This document shows positions 26,593 through 34,889 of a stretch of DNA of 64,000 nt, in pieces. This DNA is from SZUA-309 sp965215995 (lineage in GTDB: Bacteria; Pseudomonadota; Gammaproteobacteria; Pseudomonadales; Azotimanducaceae): contig OZ244128.1 of NCBI GenBank assembly GCA_965215995.1, positions 4,712,001 to 4,776,000 on the forward strand. Reading direction: 5' to 3'. Under the pieces are notes generated by a model. The model saw only the letters and a list, made by a program, of their open reading frames with translations, ran no database searches and was not told the origin of the DNA. The translations under genes and the position numbers were made by a program. How positions within the stretch are numbered: the stretch's first letter is position 1; the number at the start of each line of letters is the position of its first letter.

Positions 26593-26703
26593 GTTTTCGT
26601 TGACCCCGATGGATTCAAAATCGAAGTAGCAAACACTATCAAGCTGGTACTGCGCCCGCTCGTTAACATCCGCCCCGTACACCTGGAGTGCGGCAAGCGA
26701 TGA
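26593..26703 (+). pseudogene. Second VOC-gene 3' fragment
   Basis: In frame after the methyltransferase stop the sequence reads VFVDPDGFKIEVANTIKLV, the classic C-terminal signature of VOC proteins (DPDG-x-x-IE), and runs on to a stop at 26701. There is no start codon and no N-terminal part. The 17 bases 26611-26627 are identical to 25745-25761. It is a remnant, not a functional gene. Confidence 0.6.
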
Positions 26704-27530
26704 AAGCGATAGACAAGGCGATCTGGTACATCGAAAACCACTATCGGGAACAAGTCTCTCTGGGCTCGTTGGCGGAAGTTGCAGGTGTGTCCCGGTACCA
26801 CCTGAGTCGCATGTTCTGCTATGCCATCGGCCAGCCAATCAGCCGCTACATTCGTCTTCGCCGATTATCCACCGCCGCAATCGCCCTGGCGGCCGGAGAG
26901 GCAGACATTCTCGACCTGGCGCTGTCACTCGGCTACGGATCGCACGAAGCGTTCACGCGGGCGTTCAAAGAGCACTTCTCGAGGACACCTGAACAAGTCC
27001 GAGCCCAGGGACACACTGACGACTTAGACCTAACGGAGGCGATATCAATGGAACAGGAGAAGGCAATGAACCTGGAAAACCCGCGAACGGAACAGCTGGG
27101 TGAGGTGAACCTCGTCGGGATCTCTCGCCACTATTCGTTTGAAAAGGTGGCGGAGATTCCCGACCAGTGGCAGTCCTTTACGCCGCTGATTCCGCGGATC
27201 ACTGGCGACTCCAATCCAGTGACTTACGGTGCAATCTACAATGGCGGCGACGAGAGCTTTGATTACTTGAGCTGCGTAGAACTACCTGTGGGGAAGGAAC
27301 CACCTCGGAATATGGTCTCTCTGCGGGTTTCTCCGCAGAGCTACCTGGTGTTCTGGCATGCAGGGCACGTGGCGACTTTGCGAGAAACCTGTGATGCTGT
27401 CTGGTCGGATTGGCTACCCGCCTCGGGAAAGGCCGTTGTAGAGGCGCCTTGGTTCGAGCGGTATGGTGAAGAGTTCAACCCTGTCACCGGCGCGGGTGGT
27501 CTGGAGATTTGGATTCCGGTGAGCAGTTGA
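26700..27530 (+). CDS. AraC-family regulator with GyrI-like effector domain
   Basis: About 276 residues. An N-terminal double HTH of AraC/XylS type (AIWYIENHYREQVSLGSLAEV to LSLGYGSHEAFTRAFKEHF) is followed by a GyrI-like small-molecule-binding domain (about 125-276, ending NPVTGAGGLEIWIPV). It resembles Rob/SoxS-type multidrug regulators such as BmrR/Rob in domain build. ATG 26700 is chosen; GTG 26688 is the alternative. No obvious target operon is adjacent. Confidence 0.9.
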   Translation: MKAIDKAIWYIENHYREQVSLGSLAEVAGVSRYHLSRMFCYAIGQPISRYIRLRRLSTAAIALAAGEADILDLALSLGYGSHEAFTRAFKEHFSRTPEQVRAQGHTDDLDLTEAISMEQEKAMNLENPRTEQLGEVNLVGISRHYSFEKVAEIPDQWQSFTPLIPRITGDSNPVTYGAIYNGGDESFDYLSCVELPVGKEPPRNMVSLRVSPQSYLVFWHAGHVATLRETCDAVWSDWLPASGKAVVEAPWFERYGEEFNPVTGAGGLEIWIPVSS

Positions 27531-27592
27531 GCAGCTGACCGCTAGCGATTACACGTAGGGATTTCTACTGCTGATTGGGGAGGACAATAGAC

Positions 27593-27952
27593 ATGGGGCA
27601 CTACCTGGCAGTTTACACGGGTACCCCTGAATCACGCTCTGCGAGTGGTTGGGATGAATTGGACCCTGATGAGCGGGAAGCACGACAAGCGAAGGGCGTG
27701 CAGGCCTGGAACGACTGGATGACCAAGCACCACGATCGGCTGGTGCTGCCCGGTGGTCCGCTGGGCAGAACGAAAGGCGTTTCATCAGAGGGCGTTGACG
27801 ATGCGAAAAACAACCTGGTGGGTTTCGTAGTCATAGAAGCTCAATCTCATGATGAGGCGGCGGCGCTGTTTGCGGATCACCCGCACTTTTCGATTCTGCC
27901 CGGGGAAGGCGTGGAGGTAATGGAGTGCCTGTCTGTGCCAGGCACCGACTGA
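27593..27952 (+). CDS. YciI-family protein
   Basis: A 119-residue protein of the YCII/dimeric alpha-beta barrel fold: LVLPGGPLGRTKGV, then FVVIEAQSHDEAAALFADHPHF. The family binds small ligands, and no reaction is established for this type. GGGGAGGA eight bases before ATG 27593 fixes the start. It lies in the string of small accessory genes after the AraC regulator. Confidence 0.85.
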   Translation: MGHYLAVYTGTPESRSASGWDELDPDEREARQAKGVQAWNDWMTKHHDRLVLPGGPLGRTKGVSSEGVDDAKNNLVGFVVIEAQSHDEAAALFADHPHFSILPGEGVEVMECLSVPGTD

Positions 27953-28005
27953 GGCGCTGCTTACGAGCTGCTGTGAGTCACTGTCGATGGTGAGCGCGGC
28001 AAAGG

Positions 28006-28037
28006 GACCTGACGCCAACGCCAGTTGCCGTCAGGTC
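28006..28037. terminator. Bidirectional hairpin between convergent genes
   Basis: GACCTGACG at 28006 pairs with CGTCAGGTC ending at 28037. Inside, CAAC pairs with GTTG around a GCCA loop, giving a 13-bp stem with one C/C mismatch. It lies between the converging YciI gene and the gene at 28048. No strong T-run follows, so termination strength is uncertain. Confidence 0.6.
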
Positions 28038-28047
28038 AGAACAGCGG

Positions 28048-28347
28048 CTATTCGACGATCTTCCACATCGCGAGTTCTGTCGCTTCTGAGTCGAAGATCT
28101 CAGATCCTTCGTCCATTATTCTTGTGTAGGCATCAGATGCCCACAGCTTGGCGATACCTTCCTCCAGCGCTGCAGCATCGTCGCTGGTTGCGAACACCAT
28201 CACCTCACCTAGCGCACCCATTCTCCCCGCTATTTGAGGCTCGTTTCCCGTCACTTCTTTGATAACTTCCTGAAACTGACGCAGAAACGGTCCCGCTTTC
28301 TGCATGCAGCCAGGCTTCACTCGACCCCTGATACTTGTCACGATCAT
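28048..28347 (-). CDS. Small alpha/beta-barrel-like protein, unknown
   Basis: A 99-residue protein starting MIVTSIRGRVKPGCMQKAGPF and ending TELAMWKIVE. The pattern beta-alpha-beta-beta-alpha-beta, with MVFATSDDAAALEEGI, suggests a dimeric alpha-beta barrel like NIPSNAP or monooxygenase-like proteins. I do not assign a function. A GGAACGGAAA stretch precedes the start on the minus strand. Confidence 0.7.
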   Translation of the reverse strand: MIVTSIRGRVKPGCMQKAGPFLRQFQEVIKEVTGNEPQIAGRMGALGEVMVFATSDDAAALEEGIAKLWASDAYTRIMDEGSEIFDSEATELAMWKIVE

Positions 28348-28561
28348 TTCCGTTCCTCCGCTTGATTGCCGTATTGGCCAGTCAAAACTACGCCCACTCA
28401 GTGGTGTCGGCTAGGTATATTCCTTGTTACTTCGGAAATTACTTAGTTGACGGCCGACGAACTGTGAGAAGGCGAAAGCGTGAGGGCAGTCAGGCGAGGC
28501 GACCGATCCGCAGGGTGGGATCACACTACAATGAAGCAAATAGTTCAGCTGGGATTCGAAG

Positions 28562-29074
28562 ATGATACGTATCGCCGTTGGGGTTTTTCTTTCGCTCATC
28601 GCCAACACGGCCTTCGCCGGAACCGAGGCAGGTGACGTTCAGAAGGTGATCGATAGAACCGTCTGGAAGACCTTCCAGAGCGCATTTGAGCGAATGGACG
28701 GGGATGCGCTCAACTCGGTTTACGCAGACGAGGTCCTGCGTGTAACACCGGAAGGGCTCGACCGGGACGGCGTCTTCAAGCAGTTCAACGAGATCCGCTT
28801 TAGGGAAAACAAGCTTCGCGGCGATCGCATTGCCTTGGACTTCTGGTTTGACAGCCGGCATACGGATTCCACGGTATCCTATGACGTTGGTTTTTATCGC
28901 GTTCGGGTAACCGACGCGTCCGGGGAGACGTCCAGCTTCTATGGCCAGTTTCACATCGTGCTGAACAAGATCGATGGCCATTGGAAAATCGTACAGGACT
29001 GGGATACCGCATCGATCGGTGGTCGCCCGATTACTGCAGAGGACTTTGAACGACGGGCACCGGCGGAGTTTTAG
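28562..29074 (+). CDS. Exported NTF2-like protein
   Basis: A 170-residue protein with a signal peptide (MIRIAVGVFLSLIANTAFA) and an NTF2/SnoaL-like cone fold: FQSAFERMDGDALNSVYADEV near the start of the mature part and GHWKIVQDWDTASIGG near the end. Such domains bind or convert small hydrophobic molecules or serve as immunity-like partners. No catalytic set is evident. It stands in the accessory patch between two unrelated small genes. Confidence 0.75.
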   Translation: MIRIAVGVFLSLIANTAFAGTEAGDVQKVIDRTVWKTFQSAFERMDGDALNSVYADEVLRVTPEGLDRDGVFKQFNEIRFRENKLRGDRIALDFWFDSRHTDSTVSYDVGFYRVRVTDASGETSSFYGQFHIVLNKIDGHWKIVQDWDTASIGGRPITAEDFERRAPAEF

Positions 29075-29164
29075 TCGAATTCAGCAGGTAGCGGAGTCGT
29101 CATTTGGAATCCGTTTGCGCTTGCTACTACACTCCCTCGAATCCGTCATGGAGAGGGAGACACC

Positions 29165-29572
29165 ATGAACATCTACCTGAACTTCGCCGGCAACTGTCGG
29201 GAAGCCTTTGAGTTTTACCGGTCTGTTTTCGGCGGTGAGTTCCAGGTTCTGCAGACCTTTGCTGATGCGCCGCCGGACGCGGGGATGCCCGCGGAAATAG
29301 CGGAGCAGATCATGCACGTTTCGCTACCCATGAGAGATGGCGTGCTCATGGGAAGTGACGTGCCGTCGCCGGACGAACTGGTGACGGGCAATAACTTCTC
29401 GGTCTCCGTTACGACGGAGACGAGGGAGGAGGCGGACCGTTTGTTCGCGGGCTTGAGTGCCGGTGGCGAAGTGGAGATGGCCATGCAGGAGACCTTCTGG
29501 GGCTCCTACTTCGGATCCTGCAAGGATCGCTTCAACGTCAGCTGGATGATCGACCACGACCTGAACGGCTGA
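29165..29572 (+). CDS. VOC-family protein, PhnB-like
   Basis: A 135-residue protein: MNIYLNFAGNCREAFEFYRS, then VFGGEF, PLMSDVPSP-like loop (here GSDVPSPDEL), NNFSVSVTTETREEADRLFAGL and a C-terminal GSYFGSCKDRFNVSWMI. This is the PhnB/3-demethylubiquinone-type branch of glyoxalase folds. Function unknown. GGAGAGGGAGA lies just before ATG 29165. It is intact, unlike the two VOC fragments upstream. Confidence 0.9.
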   Translation: MNIYLNFAGNCREAFEFYRSVFGGEFQVLQTFADAPPDAGMPAEIAEQIMHVSLPMRDGVLMGSDVPSPDELVTGNNFSVSVTTETREEADRLFAGLSAGGEVEMAMQETFWGSYFGSCKDRFNVSWMIDHDLNG

Positions 29573-29591
29573 GCATAGGTCGCGGTCTCTT

Positions 29592-30476
29592 TCAGGCGAG
29601 TGCCTTCTCGAACAGCACCAGCAGTCGAGACCAGGCCCGCTCCGCCTGTGCCTCGTGGTAGACGCGCGAATCCAGCGCGCACCAACCGTGCATGGCGCCT
29701 TCGTAGACTTCGATTTCAGCATCGAGCCCGGCGGCATCGAAGCTATCCCTGAGAATGTGCTTTGCCTCCGGCTCACGCTCGTCGTCGTTTTCGGCAATGG
29801 CGAACAAAAAGCTGGCTTTCATCTGCGGCACAAGCAGGTGCGGGCTGTCTGGAGAATCCGTTGCCAACCGGCCACCGTGGAAGGAAGCACCGGCACCGAT
29901 TCGATCCGGGATCGCGGCGGCAGTACGCATGGTCATTGGTCCGCCCATGCAGTAGCCGGTGGTGCCGATGGGACGGTTGGTATCCACTGGCGGTTGGTCA
30001 TCCAACCAGGCGACGAAGGCGCGGGCATCGGTCACGTTGGTTTCGGGCGTGAGGGACCTTGCCATGGGCAGCACTTTTGCTCGTGTGCTTTCATCCTGAA
30101 AGCTCTCTCCGGGTTCGACAACGGGTGCTCGAGCCATCCGGTAGTAGGGATTTACAACGAGTACCGCATAGCCCGACTCGGCCAGGCGTTTGCCCATGAG
30201 TCGGTAGGCCGGTCGGAGGCCCAGGATGTCCGGCCAGACGATCACACCAGGGTGAGCGCCGCTTGCCGGATGCACGAAATAGGCATCTGTTTCCCCATCG
30301 GGTGTGGCCACGGTTACTTCCGATTCCGTCACCTCAGCGGCGTTCGCGACGCGCGGAAGCGCCATGGCCATGGCTGCGCTGGTCGTAAACACACCGAACT
30401 GACGACGGCTGACGCCGGCCGGCTGATTGGCTCTCAGATAGCGTTCGCTCTCTTCAACGGTATTCTCGTCACACAT
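29592..30476 (-). CDS. Tat-exported dienelactone hydrolase family protein
   Basis: A 294-residue alpha/beta hydrolase. The N terminus has a twin-arginine-type signal (SRRQFGVFTTSAAMAMAL). The nucleophile elbow GYCMGG carries the Cys of dienelactone hydrolases, with Asp in AENDDERE and His in MHGWC. Dienelactone hydrolases open lactones in chloroaromatic breakdown, but many relatives have other ester or carboxymethylene substrates. Periplasmic export is unusual enough to note. It converges on the VOC gene at 29572. Confidence 0.86.
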   Translation of the reverse strand: MCDENTVEESERYLRANQPAGVSRRQFGVFTTSAAMAMALPRVANAAEVTESEVTVATPDGETDAYFVHPASGAHPGVIVWPDILGLRPAYRLMGKRLAESGYAVLVVNPYYRMARAPVVEPGESFQDESTRAKVLPMARSLTPETNVTDARAFVAWLDDQPPVDTNRPIGTTGYCMGGPMTMRTAAAIPDRIGAGASFHGGRLATDSPDSPHLLVPQMKASFLFAIAENDDEREPEAKHILRDSFDAAGLDAEIEVYEGAMHGWCALDSRVYHEAQAERAWSRLLVLFEKALA

Positions 30477-30528
30477 GTCTCGTCCCTCCTGATCTCAGCC
30501 AGGAGTGTGGCCCCCGCTGAGAGCCGAT

Positions 30529-31323
30529 TCAAGCGTCAGGCAGTTTCGGCTTACCCCAACGTATCCGGGCCTGATTCCGGCCCCGGACGAGACCGTCAGG
30601 ATGGTGGGTCAGAAGTAGCTCGCGGACTTCACCATCGAAGTCCGCGGCTGCCTTCGGGGTCATGCGATCCCGGGAAAAGCCGTTTCGGGCGTGAATCGAA
30701 TCTACGTAGTCGTCGACCGTCTGGGAAAAAGGGACTGGCCAGGTGGACTGGCTGCCTATGTGCTCGAACAGGCCACGGACGGCAAGTTCTTCCAGCAGAT
30801 CGTACGGCTGGTAGTCCTGATTGGTCGAGTAGCGTCCGATGATTTGTTTGAGGTCCGCCGCCCAGGGCAGGCCCTCGAGCGCAGTCTGATCAACGATCAC
30901 CAGCCAGCCTTCGGGATCCAGAGCACCGACCATGCGTGGAAAGACGACTTCCCAATCGAGCCAGGCAAGGCACTGAGCGCAGATGATCAGGTTGTAGATT
31001 GAAGCGTAGCCAAAGGATTCGGCGCTCTGCTGGTGCCAGTGCACCCGTTCGCTGCCCGGTTGTCGCGCTGCCACATCCAGCATTGCCCTGGAGATCTCCA
31101 CCGCGTCCACGGTCGCCACTTCAGCCGACAGCGGTATGGCGATCTCGCCGGTGCCAGCGCCCAACTCGAGCACTCGGGCCTGTGTTGGGTGAGGCAGACG
31201 TTCGAGAATCAGGTCGAACAGCTCGGGCGGGTAGGGTGGTCGTTTACGGTACATCGCAGCCACGGCTTCATCCTGAAACTGGGCGCCATAGTCCGACCAG
31301 AGATGTCTGGGTTTCGGCTTCAT
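30529..31323 (-). CDS. Class I SAM-dependent methyltransferase
   Basis: A 264-residue protein with SAM motif I VLELGAGTGEIAIPL, an acidic residue after the second strand (AVEIS) and AQCLAWLDWEVVFPRM, typical of small-molecule methyltransferases related to yeast Tmt1/Crg1-like enzymes. It opens with YRKRPPYPPELFD, the usual N-terminal pattern of that group. Substrate unknown. It is transcribed away from hipBA. Confidence 0.88.
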   Translation of the reverse strand: MKPKPRHLWSDYGAQFQDEAVAAMYRKRPPYPPELFDLILERLPHPTQARVLELGAGTGEIAIPLSAEVATVDAVEISRAMLDVAARQPGSERVHWHQQSAESFGYASIYNLIICAQCLAWLDWEVVFPRMVGALDPEGWLVIVDQTALEGLPWAADLKQIIGRYSTNQDYQPYDLLEELAVRGLFEHIGSQSTWPVPFSQTVDDYVDSIHARNGFSRDRMTPKAAADFDGEVRELLLTHHPDGLVRGRNQARIRWGKPKLPDA

Positions 31324-31409
31324 CGATTTCCCTGCTGGCAGGCATCAAATGATCGCCTGAAATGTTGGTTTGCGCACGGACTGGTTCTCTGAGCGCTCTA
31401 AGATGGGTT

Positions 31410-31507
31410 TATATGCAACCCTGAATACCGTGAAGAGAGCCATATACAGCAATGTTAATTTCTGGTTGCATATAGATCTACAAATAGTACACTGCGGTGC
31501 TATATGC
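31410..31507 (+). promoter_or_regulatory. Candidate HipB operator region
   Basis: TATATGCAACC at 31410-31420 is mirrored perfectly by GGTTGCATATA at 31464-31474. A further TATATGC at 31501-31507 overlaps the hipB start codon, and CCATATAC lies at 31440. Repeated half-sites around the promoter of a toxin-antitoxin operon fit autoregulation by the HTH antitoxin. The region is more AT-rich than its surroundings. Confidence 0.6.
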
Positions 31508-31860
31508 CACGGCAATCCCGATCCTATAACGTGCTCAGCGATGCAGCACTCGGCAGCCTCACACAGCTGGGCGCACGCCTGAAAGAAGCTCGGTTGAGGC
31601 GCAACTGGTCGCAGCAGCAGACGGCTGAGAAAGCGGGTCTCTCAGAGAGCTCGATCAAGAAGGTGGAGGCGGGTAGCCCGAGGATCACGGTTGGCGCCTA
31701 TCTCTCGCTGCTGGACGTGTTCGGCATGCCCACGGCGCTGGATCAGGTGCTGGCTTCGGGTAGCGATACCCTTGGCGAAGCCCTGGCCAGAAGCGCGACC
31801 CGCCGTCGAGCGGGCTCGCCGAGAAGGCCGGCGGCTGAAGACGAGGAGTGGGAAATCTGA
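31504..31860 (+). CDS. hipB: HipB-like HTH antitoxin
   Basis: A 118-residue protein with an XRE/Cro helix-turn-helix at about residues 22-75 (LGARLKEARLRRNWSQQQTAEKA, LSESSIKKVEAG). A basic, Ala/Arg-rich tail follows. HipB neutralises HipA and represses the operon through inverted-repeat operators, which are visible upstream. It ends TGATG, one base overlapping hipA. No clear ribosome-binding site precedes ATG 31504. Confidence 0.87.
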   Translation: MPRQSRSYNVLSDAALGSLTQLGARLKEARLRRNWSQQQTAEKAGLSESSIKKVEAGSPRITVGAYLSLLDVFGMPTALDQVLASGSDTLGEALARSATRRRAGSPRRPAAEDEEWEI

Positions 31861-33089
31861 TGGCGGAGAAGCTCTTCGTGCACGTGGACCTGGGCGAGGG
31901 TGAAAAAGTGCTCGCCGGTCAGCTGCTGGTAGATGAGCAGCGGGGTCGGTTCAAGTATGCCCGTGCCTACATGGAGCGCGCCGACGCCTTTCCGCTGGAT
32001 CCGGTGAATCTGCCGCTGAACGGTGACGTCCATGAGAATCCGAGAACCCGGGAGACCCCGGGTGTGTTTGGGGTGTTGATCGATGCAGGGCCGGACGAGT
32101 GGGGGCGCCGGCAGCTCACCAAGACCCGGCAGCCGCCACCGGTCACTGACGTGGAGTTTCTGCTTGCAGCCTCCGGTGAAGGCGTTGGCGCTCTGCACTT
32201 CACCGCTGAGATCCGGGATACGCCCAAGCCGACGCCGAAGCGCCCATTCGAGAACCTCGTGCACCTGCAGAAGATCGCCGATGACATCGAAGCGGGCCGC
32301 GAGGTGGATCGGAGCCTGGAGCCTTTCTTTTTCCATGGCAGCGGTCTGGGTGGTGCCAGGCCGAAGACGCTCATCGATCACGAGAATCGGAGCTGGATCG
32401 CCAAGTTCAATCGGGAAAGCGATCTGGTGGATATGTGCAAGGTGGAGTTTGCCACCATGCAGATGGCGCGTGCTGCGGGCATCGAGGTGCCGGACGTGCA
32501 GCTCACCGAGACGGCTCGTGGGCCTGTGGTGCTGGTGGCAAGGTTCGATCAGGATGAGGATGGTCAGCACCATCTGATCTCGGTGGCGAGCCTGATCAAC
32601 AAGTTCGATATCACCCAGTTCGATGAGTCGGCCATGTCCTACCCGGGAATCAATCAGCTGGCCAAGCGGATCGGCGGACATACCGGTGGGTTACCTGCTG
32701 CCATCTTCCGGCGAATGCTGTTCAACGTTGCCATCGGTAACACGGACGACCACCTGCGCAATCATGCGTTCTTCAAAAAAGTGGGTTCCGCCGAATACGA
32801 GCTAACGCCGGGTTACGACATCGTGCCGAACACCGGCCTGCAGGGATCGCACGCCATAGCGCTTGGCGAATTCGGCAGCACGCCGAGCCGGGATAATCTG
32901 GAAGCGGCCCGACATCGGATGGGCCTGCCGGAGAAACGTGCCCGCGCCATTACGGACGAGGTGCTGGCCGCGACTGACGATTGGCAGGAGAAGTTGAGCA
33001 CTGCAGGCGTGTCTGACTCCGACCTTAAGATTCTTGAACGCTGCTTTGCCTACCGTTCAGTGCTCGAAAGCTTCGTAGCCGCCGGTTGA
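31860..33089 (+). CDS. hipA: HipA-family Ser/Thr kinase toxin
   Basis: About 409 residues. The N-terminal HipA_N part (VHVDLGEGEKVLAGQLLVDE) is followed by FHGSGLGGARPKTLI (the glycine-rich nucleotide loop), KFNRESD, and the catalytic NVAIGNTDDHLRNHAFF with ELTPGYDIVPN as the metal site. These motifs are intact, so kinase activity is expected. E. coli HipA phosphorylates GltX, while relatives use other tRNA synthetases or proteins. It is translationally coupled to hipB. Confidence 0.92.
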   Translation: MAEKLFVHVDLGEGEKVLAGQLLVDEQRGRFKYARAYMERADAFPLDPVNLPLNGDVHENPRTRETPGVFGVLIDAGPDEWGRRQLTKTRQPPPVTDVEFLLAASGEGVGALHFTAEIRDTPKPTPKRPFENLVHLQKIADDIEAGREVDRSLEPFFFHGSGLGGARPKTLIDHENRSWIAKFNRESDLVDMCKVEFATMQMARAAGIEVPDVQLTETARGPVVLVARFDQDEDGQHHLISVASLINKFDITQFDESAMSYPGINQLAKRIGGHTGGLPAAIFRRMLFNVAIGNTDDHLRNHAFFKKVGSAEYELTPGYDIVPNTGLQGSHAIALGEFGSTPSRDNLEAARHRMGLPEKRARAITDEVLAATDDWQEKLSTAGVSDSDLKILERCFAYRSVLESFVAAG

Positions 33090-33117
33090 GGCGCGACAAC
33101 AATGCGTCAACGGCCGG

Positions 33118-33441
33118 CTATCGCTGTGAAGGTGAGATGTGCCCGTACTTGGGGCCGTCACCCTTGGATCGCCAGCCGTGCTTGTTCTGCTTGGGTGCCT
33201 GATCGATAACGGTCCATACCGGACCCCTCGCCGTGCTTCCGGTCGACGCGACAGCTGGCACGGTCATGCCGTTTGCGGGCGCCACCTCCACCTCAACGGC
33301 GCTGGCAGGTGCAAACCGGGTATCCCCGAAGTGAACGACCCCATTTGCATCCGTCCACGTGGCGATCTTAACGTCGTCTGCTTGTGCGCTGCCCATTGCT
33401 GCCATCAGGCTGAGCGTGAGTACGATACTGCCGACTCTCAT
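33118..33441 (-). CDS. DUF4124 exported protein
   Basis: A 107-residue protein with a signal peptide (about 1-21, ending GSAQA). It has the DUF4124 signature (TWTDANGVVHFGDTRFAP, the W-x-D-x-x-G-x-x-H/Y-F pattern) and then a Pro/Ala-rich tail rich in Lys and Gly. The domain is common in gammaproteobacterial periplasmic proteins of unknown role. It converges on hipA. Confidence 0.85.
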   Translation of the reverse strand: MRVGSIVLTLSLMAAMGSAQADDVKIATWTDANGVVHFGDTRFAPASAVEVEVAPANGMTVPAVASTGSTARGPVWTVIDQAPKQNKHGWRSKGDGPKYGHISPSQR

Positions 33442-33767
33442 TCTGACTCTCCGGAGCGAGTGTGTTGTGTCCCGGAGATGACTGTCGTGGAAGGAGCCTC
33501 ATATTCCTATCGATAAACTGTGACGAAGTTCTAAGCTAAATGTGACGTAGCGCACATTCCGCACCATCTCGCTTGCCCCAAGATTCAATACAACCGTTCT
33601 AGAAAAACTCTATAACTAATTGATTTAATGGATAAATATAGGCTAGATTACACGTATGTGAATTACGTCTCACCTGAACTGACGACCTTTTCTCACATCT
33701 GTTCACTTGCCTTGGGCCGCACTCGGGCGCACGATTATCTGGCCTAAAACGAATGGGGGTTCAAGAA
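33442..33767. other. AT-rich intergenic region, 326 bases, no gene
   Basis: No credible gene. It separates the divergent DUF4124 and Cys-rich genes and becomes AT-rich between about 33570 and 33660, unlike the rest of the window. It holds a CRP-like site (separate entry) and presumably both promoters. A second weaker TGTGA-N6-TCTCA pattern is at 33657-33672. Confidence 0.6.
33538..33559 (+). promoter_or_regulatory. CRP/Vfr-like binding site
   Basis: TGTGA at 33541-33545, six bases, then GCACA at 33552-33556, flanked by AAA and TTC. This matches the CRP pattern TGTGA-N6-TCACA with one mismatch. It lies about 100 bases before the DUF4124 start and 210 before the Cys-rich gene. A pattern match only. 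Confidence 0.4.
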
Positions 33768-34088
33768 ATGTACGGCCCACTAAATAGCCCACTGAAGTAC
33801 ATGCTGGTTGCCATCCTGATGATGTTCGGCTCCGCGGCGTGGAGTGATTGCGCCTGTTTCTGTGTGGATGGTGAACTGGCAACCATGTGCACCGAAGTCG
33901 GTGAGGCTCAAGACAACCCGAACCTCTGCCCGAATAGCGGTAGTGCAAGCTGTCCGCAGGAACCGGACCTCGGATCTGCATCGTCTTTCGACGCACCTTC
34001 CGAAGGGGCCGTTGATTGCCGAAGTGTGCGCATCTATGACGCCGTTCGTGGTGAGTACGTTACGGCCAAGGCCTGCAACGTCATCTGA
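33768..34088 (+). CDS. Small Cys-rich exported protein
   Basis: About 106 residues. A signal peptide (PLKYMLVAILMMFGSAAWS) precedes a mature part of about 80 residues that begins DCACFCVDGELATMCTEV and contains eight Cys in all. It is acidic, with a Ser/Pro-rich middle. I do not recognise a family. A small disulphide-bonded periplasmic or secreted protein is likely. GGGGG seven bases before ATG 33768 favours that start over 33753. A terminator hairpin follows. Confidence 0.65.
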   Translation: MYGPLNSPLKYMLVAILMMFGSAAWSDCACFCVDGELATMCTEVGEAQDNPNLCPNSGSASCPQEPDLGSASSFDAPSEGAVDCRSVRIYDAVRGEYVTAKACNVI

Positions 34089-34099
34089 TTGGCTGCATG

Positions 34100-34119
34100 A
34101 CCGGTCTTCAGACCGGTCT
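34100..34119 (+). terminator. Hairpin after the Cys-rich gene
   Basis: GACCGGTCT and AGACCGGTC are exact complements around a two-base loop, followed by a T-rich stretch TCGTTTCTCGTT. It lies 12 bases beyond the stop at 34088. It is the best intrinsic terminator in this part of the window. Confidence 0.7.
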
Positions 34120-34223
34120 CGTTTCTCGTTAAAGGTGCTTTTTTTCTGAGTAGCTGTCGTCGCGGGATCAGGACCTCCCAAAACGCTCCGACACCACGTC
34201 CACGGCTGAGCATCGTTATCCCT

Positions 34224-34889
34224 GTGCGCAATGACGCTCCATCTCTGGAGCGTCTTCTAGATCTGCTTACCTCCGCCATGACGCTCGGCGATCAGCCAGC
34301 GGAAATCGTCGTGGTTGATGGCGGCAGCGAGGACGGGTCTGCTGAGATTGCTCGCGATTCGGCTGCCGAAGTTCTGCGCACGGAACCAGGCAGGGGTCTG
34401 CAGTTGAACACCGGCTACCGGGCGGCGCAGGGTGACTACCTATGGTTTCTCCATGCGGATTCCCAGCCCAGTGAGACTGCGATACGTTGGCTGTCCGCAC
34501 GCACGCACATCGACTGGGGACGATTTGACGTCTGCTTCGATGAGGACTCCCCGCGTATGAGGCTCCTGGCCGGGATGATGAATGGGCGATCGCGGAGAAC
34601 CGGGATCTGCACGGGTGATCAGGGAATCTTCGTGCACCGTCGCTTACTGGAGGTGATCGGTGGCGTTCCAGAGCAGCCATTGATGGAAGACATCGAGCTC
34701 AGCCGTCGATTGAGCCGGCTCTGCCGACCGCAATGCTCGGATCTGCGGATCCAGACGTCTGCCCGGCGCTGGCAGCGGGAGGGCTGGGGGCGGACGATTC
34801 TGGCGATGTGGCGTTACAGATTCCGCTACTGGTTGGGTGAAAGCGCCGAAGCGCTGGCGGCCGACTACTATCCCGGCGGGCGAGACTGA
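34224..34889 (+). CDS. Family 2 glycosyltransferase (TIGR04283-like)
   Basis: A small GT-A glycosyltransferase: VVDGGSEDGSAEIA, GRGLQLNTGYRAAQGDYLWFLHADS with the metal-binding HAD, CTGDQGIFVHRR and PLMEDIELSRR. The first conserved strand LSIVIPVRND begins before the only standard start (GTG 34224). The frame stays open back to a stop at 34131 with only CTG candidates, one at 34146 behind AAAGGTG. The true N terminus is therefore probably longer. It overlaps the next gene by one base. These two genes often form a pair linked to arsenosugar-type pathways. Confidence 0.88.
   Translation: MRNDAPSLERLLDLLTSAMTLGDQPAEIVVVDGGSEDGSAEIARDSAAEVLRTEPGRGLQLNTGYRAAQGDYLWFLHADSQPSETAIRWLSARTHIDWGRFDVCFDEDSPRMRLLAGMMNGRSRRTGICTGDQGIFVHRRLLEVIGGVPEQPLMEDIELSRRLSRLCRPQCSDLRIQTSARRWQREGWGRTILAMWRYRFRYWLGESAEALAADYYPGGRD

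Noticed and set aside
24883..26703. Integron gene-cassette array
   Set aside because: The repeats lack the GTTRRRY/RYYYAAC core pair of attC sites, genes face both ways and no integrase is present.
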